The notes beneath the pieces are model-generated. The model was given only the letters and a program-made list of their open reading frames with translations. It made no database searches and was not told the DNA's origin. From Nocardioides soli (GTDB lineage Bacteria > Actinomycetota > Actinomycetes > Propionibacteriales > Nocardioidaceae), in NCBI RefSeq assembly GCF_014191495.1, contig NZ_JACHWR010000003.1, positions 558,501 through 622,500 on the forward strand: a stretch of 64,000 nt of DNA. The letters run 5' to 3'. Shown piece after piece: positions 60,648 to 64,000 of this stretch; position 1 is the stretch's first letter, and every line of letters starts with the position of its first letter. The translations under genes and the position numbers were made by a program.

Positions 60648-61336
60648 CGACCAGCGCAGACCTGTCCACCGCACTCGGTGACCTGCTGCCCGCGGCACTG
60701 GGTGTCGCGATCAGCCCGGTGCCGATCATCGCGACCGTGCTCATGCTGCTCTCGAAGCGGGCCCGCGTCACCGCGCCGGCGTTCGCCGTCGGGTGGATGC
60801 TCGGCACCACCCTGGTGCTCGTCGTCGTGCTGCTGCTCGCCGGCCCCGACGGGATCGACACCGGCGGGTCGTCGGACCTGACCGGGTGGATCAAGCTCGT
60901 CCTGGGCCTGCTGTTCCTGCTGCTGGCGGCGCACACCTGGCGCGGTCGTCCCCGGCCGGGTCAGGACGTCGTACCGCCGAAGTGGATGTCGGGCCTGGAC
61001 CGGACGCCACCCCTGGTCGCGCTCGGCCTGGGCGCGGCGCTGTCGGGCCTCAACCCGAAGAACCTGGCCCTGGCCGTGACCGGCGGTGTCGCCATCGCCT
61101 CGAACGGCCTCGACACCACCGAGTCGGTGATCGCGGTCGTCGTGTTCGTGCTGATCGCGAGCACGCTGGTGGTCGGCCCGGTCGTCGCGTTCCTGGTCGC
61201 GGGGGACCGGATGGCGCATCCGCTCAACGCGCTCAAGGACTTCATGGAGGTCCACAACAGCGCGATCATGGTGGTGCTGCTCGGGGTCCTCGGCCTGTCC
61301 AGCCTGGGCAAGGGGCTCGGCGCGCTGCTCGGCTGA
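60644..61336 (+). CDS. GAP/Sap (sulfolipid-1-addressing protein) family membrane protein
   Basis: 230 aa, LysE-like topology with six hydrophobic segments: GVAISPVPIIATVLMLLSKR, APAFAVGWMLGTTLVLVVVL, IKLVLGLLFLLLAAHTWRGR, GLGAALSGLNPKNLALAVTG, SVIAVVVFVLIASTLVVGPV and AIMVVLLGVLGLSSLGKGLG. The SPVPI and LNPKN motifs are typical. Mycobacterial relatives export or address glycolipids, including sulfolipid. ATGA-coupled to the SulP gene, which links it to anion or sulfate handling; the cargo here is unknown. Confidence 0.8.
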   Translation: MTTSADLSTALGDLLPAALGVAISPVPIIATVLMLLSKRARVTAPAFAVGWMLGTTLVLVVVLLLAGPDGIDTGGSSDLTGWIKLVLGLLFLLLAAHTWRGRPRPGQDVVPPKWMSGLDRTPPLVALGLGAALSGLNPKNLALAVTGGVAIASNGLDTTESVIAVVVFVLIASTLVVGPVVAFLVAGDRMAHPLNALKDFMEVHNSAIMVVLLGVLGLSSLGKGLGALLG

Positions 61337-61373
61337 GCCGGGAACCAGCGATGCGGGCCTGAGCCCTCCGGTA

Positions 61374-61390
61374 TCACCCGCTACGGGTGA
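61374..61390. promoter_or_regulatory. TCACCC-N5-GGGTGA palindrome, site 4 (sulfatase)
   Basis: TCACCC GCTAC GGGTGA, with one further base pair (A/T) outside. GAACGT at 61413-61418 is a weak -10 located 22 bp downstream, predicting a transcript start near 61425. The site is 76 bp upstream of the chosen sulfatase ATG. Confidence 0.65.
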
Positions 61391-61449
61391 TCCAGTCGCC
61401 CTGGAGGACGACGAACGTGGGAGCGGTTCGTCTCATGCGGGAGGGCGTC

Positions 61450-63777
61450 ATGGTCAAGCAGTTCACGGGAGTGGTCAACCTCGACGTGCGCGACTCCGTC
61501 GCGGACTGGACGCCGTTCCGGGAGCCGTCGGCGCCCGAGGGTGCGCCGAACGTGCTGTTGGTGCTGTACGACGACACTGGGCTCGCCGCCTGGTCGCCGT
61601 ACGGCGGCCGGATCGAGATGCCGACGATGCAGCGGCTCGCCGACCGAGGGCTCACCTACACGCAGTGGCACACCACGGCGCTGTGCTCGCCGACGCGCTC
61701 GTGCCTGCTCACCGGGCGCAACCACCACCAGAACGGCTTCGCCCAGATCGCCGAGGGCGCGCAGGGGTTCCCGGGGCACACCGGCCACATCCCGATGGAG
61801 AACGCGACGATCGGCGAGGTGCTCCGCGAGAACGGCTACAACACCTTCTGGGTCGGCAAGAACCACAACATCCCGCTCGACGAGTGGGCGGTGGGCGCGA
61901 GCCGCCGCAACTGGCCGCTGGCCCGTGGCTTCGACCGCTTCTACGGCTTCATCGGGGGCGAGACCAACAACTGGTACCCGACGCTCGCCGAGGACAACCA
62001 CTACGTCGACCAGCCCTCCCTGCCGGAGGATGGCTACCACCTGTCGAAGGACCTGGCCGACAAGGCGATCTCGTTCATCGCCGACAGCGTGACCTCGGCG
62101 CCGACGAAGCCGTGGTACCTGTGGTTCTGCCCCGGCGCCAACCACGCGCCGCACCATGCTCCGGAGGAGTACATCGCCAAGTACGCCGGGCAGTTCGACG
62201 ACGGCTACGAGGCCTACCGCGAGTGGGTGCTGCCGCGGATGGTCGAGCGCGGCATCCTCCCCGAGGGCACCGAGCTGAGCGAGGTCAACCCGCTGCCGGG
62301 CGACGCCGCCCAGCCGATGGACCAGGTGCGGCCGTGGGGCGAGCTGAACGACGAGGAGCGGCGGCTCTTCGCACGGATGGCCGAGGTCTACGCGGGGTTC
62401 TCGGAGTACACCGACGCCCAGGTGGGCCGGATCATCGACTACCTCGAGGAGACCGGGCAGCTCGACAACACCATCGTGATGTACTGCGCCGACAACGGCG
62501 CCTCCGGCGAGGGCTCGCCCAACGGGTCGGTCAACGAGAACAAGCTCTTCAACGCCTGGCCCGACGACCTCGAGTCGAACCTGGCCCAGCTCGACCAGCT
62601 GGGCTCGCCGGACACCTACAACCACTACCCGACCGGCTGGGCCGTGGCCTTCTCGTCGCCGTTCAAGATGTTCAAGCGCTACACCTACCAGGGCGGGGTC
62701 GCCGACCCGCTGGTGATCTCCTGGCCGCGGGGCATCGCCGCGCGTGGAGAGGTGCGCACCCAGTACCACCATGCCGTCGACATCGTGCCGACGATCCTCG
62801 AGTGCATCGGACTGGAGATGCCCGAGCAGGTCCAGGGCTACGCCCAGTCGGAGCTGCCCGGCGTGTCGATGAGGTACAGCTTCGACGCCGACGGCCCGAC
62901 CCGGAAGGTCGTGCAGTACTACGAGATGTTCGGCACCCGCGCGCTCTGGCACGACGGCTGGCACGTGGTCGCACAGCGCGCGCCCAACGCGGGCGGAACC
63001 GCGGCCGACTTCGTCAACGAGACCTGGGAGCTCTACCACTCCGAGGAGGATCGCGCGGAGCTGCACGACCTCGCCGACCAGTACCCCGACAGGGTGAAGG
63101 AGCTGGTCAACCTCTGGTACGTCGAGGCCGGCAAGTACGACGTGCTCCCGCTCGACAACCGGTCGATCGCCGACCTGGTGAGGACGATGCCGGTGGCGGA
63201 CATCCCCGAGGGCGGCGTCTACCGCTACTACCCGAACACCTCGCCGGTGCCGGAGTTCACCGCGGCCGAGATCCGGGGCCGGTCCTTCAAGATCCTCGCC
63301 CAGGTGGAGATCGCCGACGCGAGCGCACAGGGCGTGATCATCGCCAACGGTGCCCGGTTCGGCGGCCACTCGCTGTTCATCAAGGAGCGCCGGCTCTGGT
63401 ACGTCAACAACTTCCTCGGCATGCCGCCCGAGCAGCAGCTCGTCTCACCCGACGAGCTGACGGCCGGGGCGCACGTGCTCGGGGTCGAGTTCGCCAAGGA
63501 GAGCCACGGCGACCGCGGCGAGGCGATCGGCACCGCGACGCTCTACGTCGACGACGCCGCGGTCGCCAAGGGCGGCTGGCGGACCCAGCCCGGCCACTTC
63601 GCGCTCTGCGGCGAGGGCCTGACGGTCGGCCGCGACGGATCCGACCCGGTGTCGAAGGAGTACGGCGCGCCGTACTCCTTCACCGGGGGCCGGATCCGGG
63701 TGGTGGAGATCAACGTCGGCGATGACCTGTACCTCGATCTCGAGCGCGAGTTCCACGCGGCGATGGCGCGCGACTGA
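61450..63777 (+). CDS. Sulfatase (arylsulfatase type, formylglycine Cys motif)
   Basis: 775 aa from ATG 61450 (GGGAGGG upstream); ATG 61435, GTG 61417 and GTG 61387 are in frame, but a transcript start near 61425 would exclude the last two. N-terminal metal site in APNVLLVLYDDTGLAAWSPY. The sulfatase signature TTALCSPTRSCLLTGRNHHQ contains the CxPxR core, whose Cys is converted to formylglycine. More landmarks are FWVGKNHNIPLDEWAVGASR, VMYCADNGASGEGSPNGS and MFKRYTYQGGVADPLVISWP. The C-terminal ~200 residues are a beta domain (FKILAQVEIADASAQGVIIA). There is no signal peptide, so it is cytoplasmic or exported with help. No formylglycine-generating enzyme gene is in the window. Confidence 0.9.
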   Translation: MVKQFTGVVNLDVRDSVADWTPFREPSAPEGAPNVLLVLYDDTGLAAWSPYGGRIEMPTMQRLADRGLTYTQWHTTALCSPTRSCLLTGRNHHQNGFAQIAEGAQGFPGHTGHIPMENATIGEVLRENGYNTFWVGKNHNIPLDEWAVGASRRNWPLARGFDRFYGFIGGETNNWYPTLAEDNHYVDQPSLPEDGYHLSKDLADKAISFIADSVTSAPTKPWYLWFCPGANHAPHHAPEEYIAKYAGQFDDGYEAYREWVLPRMVERGILPEGTELSEVNPLPGDAAQPMDQVRPWGELNDEERRLFARMAEVYAGFSEYTDAQVGRIIDYLEETGQLDNTIVMYCADNGASGEGSPNGSVNENKLFNAWPDDLESNLAQLDQLGSPDTYNHYPTGWAVAFSSPFKMFKRYTYQGGVADPLVISWPRGIAARGEVRTQYHHAVDIVPTILECIGLEMPEQVQGYAQSELPGVSMRYSFDADGPTRKVVQYYEMFGTRALWHDGWHVVAQRAPNAGGTAADFVNETWELYHSEEDRAELHDLADQYPDRVKELVNLWYVEAGKYDVLPLDNRSIADLVRTMPVADIPEGGVYRYYPNTSPVPEFTAAEIRGRSFKILAQVEIADASAQGVIIANGARFGGHSLFIKERRLWYVNNFLGMPPEQQLVSPDELTAGAHVLGVEFAKESHGDRGEAIGTATLYVDDAAVAKGGWRTQPGHFALCGEGLTVGRDGSDPVSKEYGAPYSFTGGRIRVVEINVGDDLYLDLEREFHAAMARD

Positions 63778-63797
63778 CCGACGGTCGCCTCGGGGCC

Positions 63798-63833
63798 CGG
63801 CCGATCAGGACTCGGCCGATCAGGACTCGGCCG
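63798..63833. repeat. 15-bp tandem repeat after the sulfatase gene
   Basis: CGGCCGATCAGGACT occurs twice in tandem (63798-63812, 63813-63827) plus CGGCCG. It sits between the convergent sulfatase and AI-2E-type genes. Confidence 0.8.
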
Positions 63834-63840
63834 GGCTGTC

Positions 63841-64000
63841 CTACGGGTCGTCCTTGTTGGAGATCAGGGGGCGCATCCAGCGGGTGGTCGGATCGACGTC
63901 GACCAGCAGCGCCTTGGCGAAGAGCGTCAGCGGGATCGCGAGCAGCGCACCGAGCGGGCCGATCACCCATGCCCAGAAGACGAGCGAGATGAAGGACAGC
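63841..64000 (-). CDS. AI-2E family transporter, C-terminal end (partial)
   Basis: Only the last 52 codons and the stop (TAG, read from 63843 to 63841) are in the window; the gene continues past 64000. The reading is LSFISLVFWAWVIGPLGALL, then AIPLTLFAKALLVDVDPTTR and WMRPLISNKDDP. The FWAWVIGPLGALLAIPLTL stretch is the conserved C-terminal membrane segment of the AI-2E/PerM family. Function in this branch (signal export, sodium/proton exchange) is not fixed by the fragment. Confidence 0.75.
   Translation of the reverse strand, partial: LSFISLVFWAWVIGPLGALLAIPLTLFAKALLVDVDPTTRWMRPLISNKDDP

Overview
The window is a very GC-rich chromosomal segment from an actinobacterium, most likely Nocardioides or a close relative in the Propionibacteriales. 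This is inferred from the GC-rich third codon positions, the SARP regulator, class E/F-type sortases with an LPXTG-type substrate, a sulfolipid-addressing (Sap/GAP) membrane protein and a dispersed palindromic repeat whose core is GGTGGTTTCGAGGCTCG. Genes are densely packed, with many ATGA/GTGA stop-start overlaps. No rRNA, tRNA, CRISPR array, integrase or transposase was recognised.

Layout. (a) 3-3402: end of an aldehyde dehydrogenase, a CaiB/BaiF CoA-transferase and a glutaryl-CoA-type acyl-CoA dehydrogenase in one coupled operon, probably for glutarate-like C5 acids. (b) 3500-5459: an ECF sigma factor with a SnoaL-like tail, divergent from an APH(3'')-like aminoglycoside phosphotransferase. 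(c) 5855-9064: a proVWX-type betaine/proline ABC operon closed by a strong hairpin. (d) 9298-12438: a secreted repeat protein whose C-terminus is a sortase domain. (e) 12946-39260: a SARP regulator, then five CGAGAC repeats at exact 11-bp spacing, then a 17-gene co-directional cluster for a contractile phage-tail-like injection system. (f) 39641-47080: a DUF3830 protein, an IclR regulator, a polar-amino-acid ABC transporter, a gamma-family trans-sulfuration PLP enzyme and an E1/transketolase-like ThDP enzyme, probably a catabolic unit for an amino acid. (g) 47061-63777: a YihY membrane protein, a class E sortase divergent from a 2,529-residue LPGTG-anchored SdrD-like protein, two divergent SulP transporters, a Sap-family protein and a sulfatase. 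(h) 63841-64000: the C-terminal end of an AI-2E-family transporter, cut by the window edge.

The contractile cluster is the centrepiece. Its order (terminator-like protein, sheath, tube, assembly-chaperone-like protein, unknown Pro/Ala-rich protein, two tube-initiator-like proteins, gpD hub, gpV spike, PAAR-like tip, gp25, gpJ, gpI-like giant protein, then two large unknown proteins) follows a contractile phage tail. There are no capsid, portal, terminase, lysis or integration genes. It also lacks the AAA+ ATPase, duplicated tubes/sheaths and obvious long tape measure of classical eCIS. Several parts are unusual: a hub paralogue fused to OmpA-like and peptidoglycan-binding domains, a 1,457-residue protein with eight tandem repeats and a sheath-like C-terminal motif, and a 1,358-residue protein ending in a Cys cluster and a helix-hairpin-helix module.

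The second notable signal is the 17-bp palindrome TCACCC-N5-GGGTGA. It occurs four times within 13.4 kb, upstream of the YihY gene, the giant LPGTG protein, between the divergent SulP genes, and upstream of the sulfatase. A candidate -10 element lies 22-23 bp downstream in each case. This suggests one regulator for the cell-envelope and transport genes at the right end of the window.
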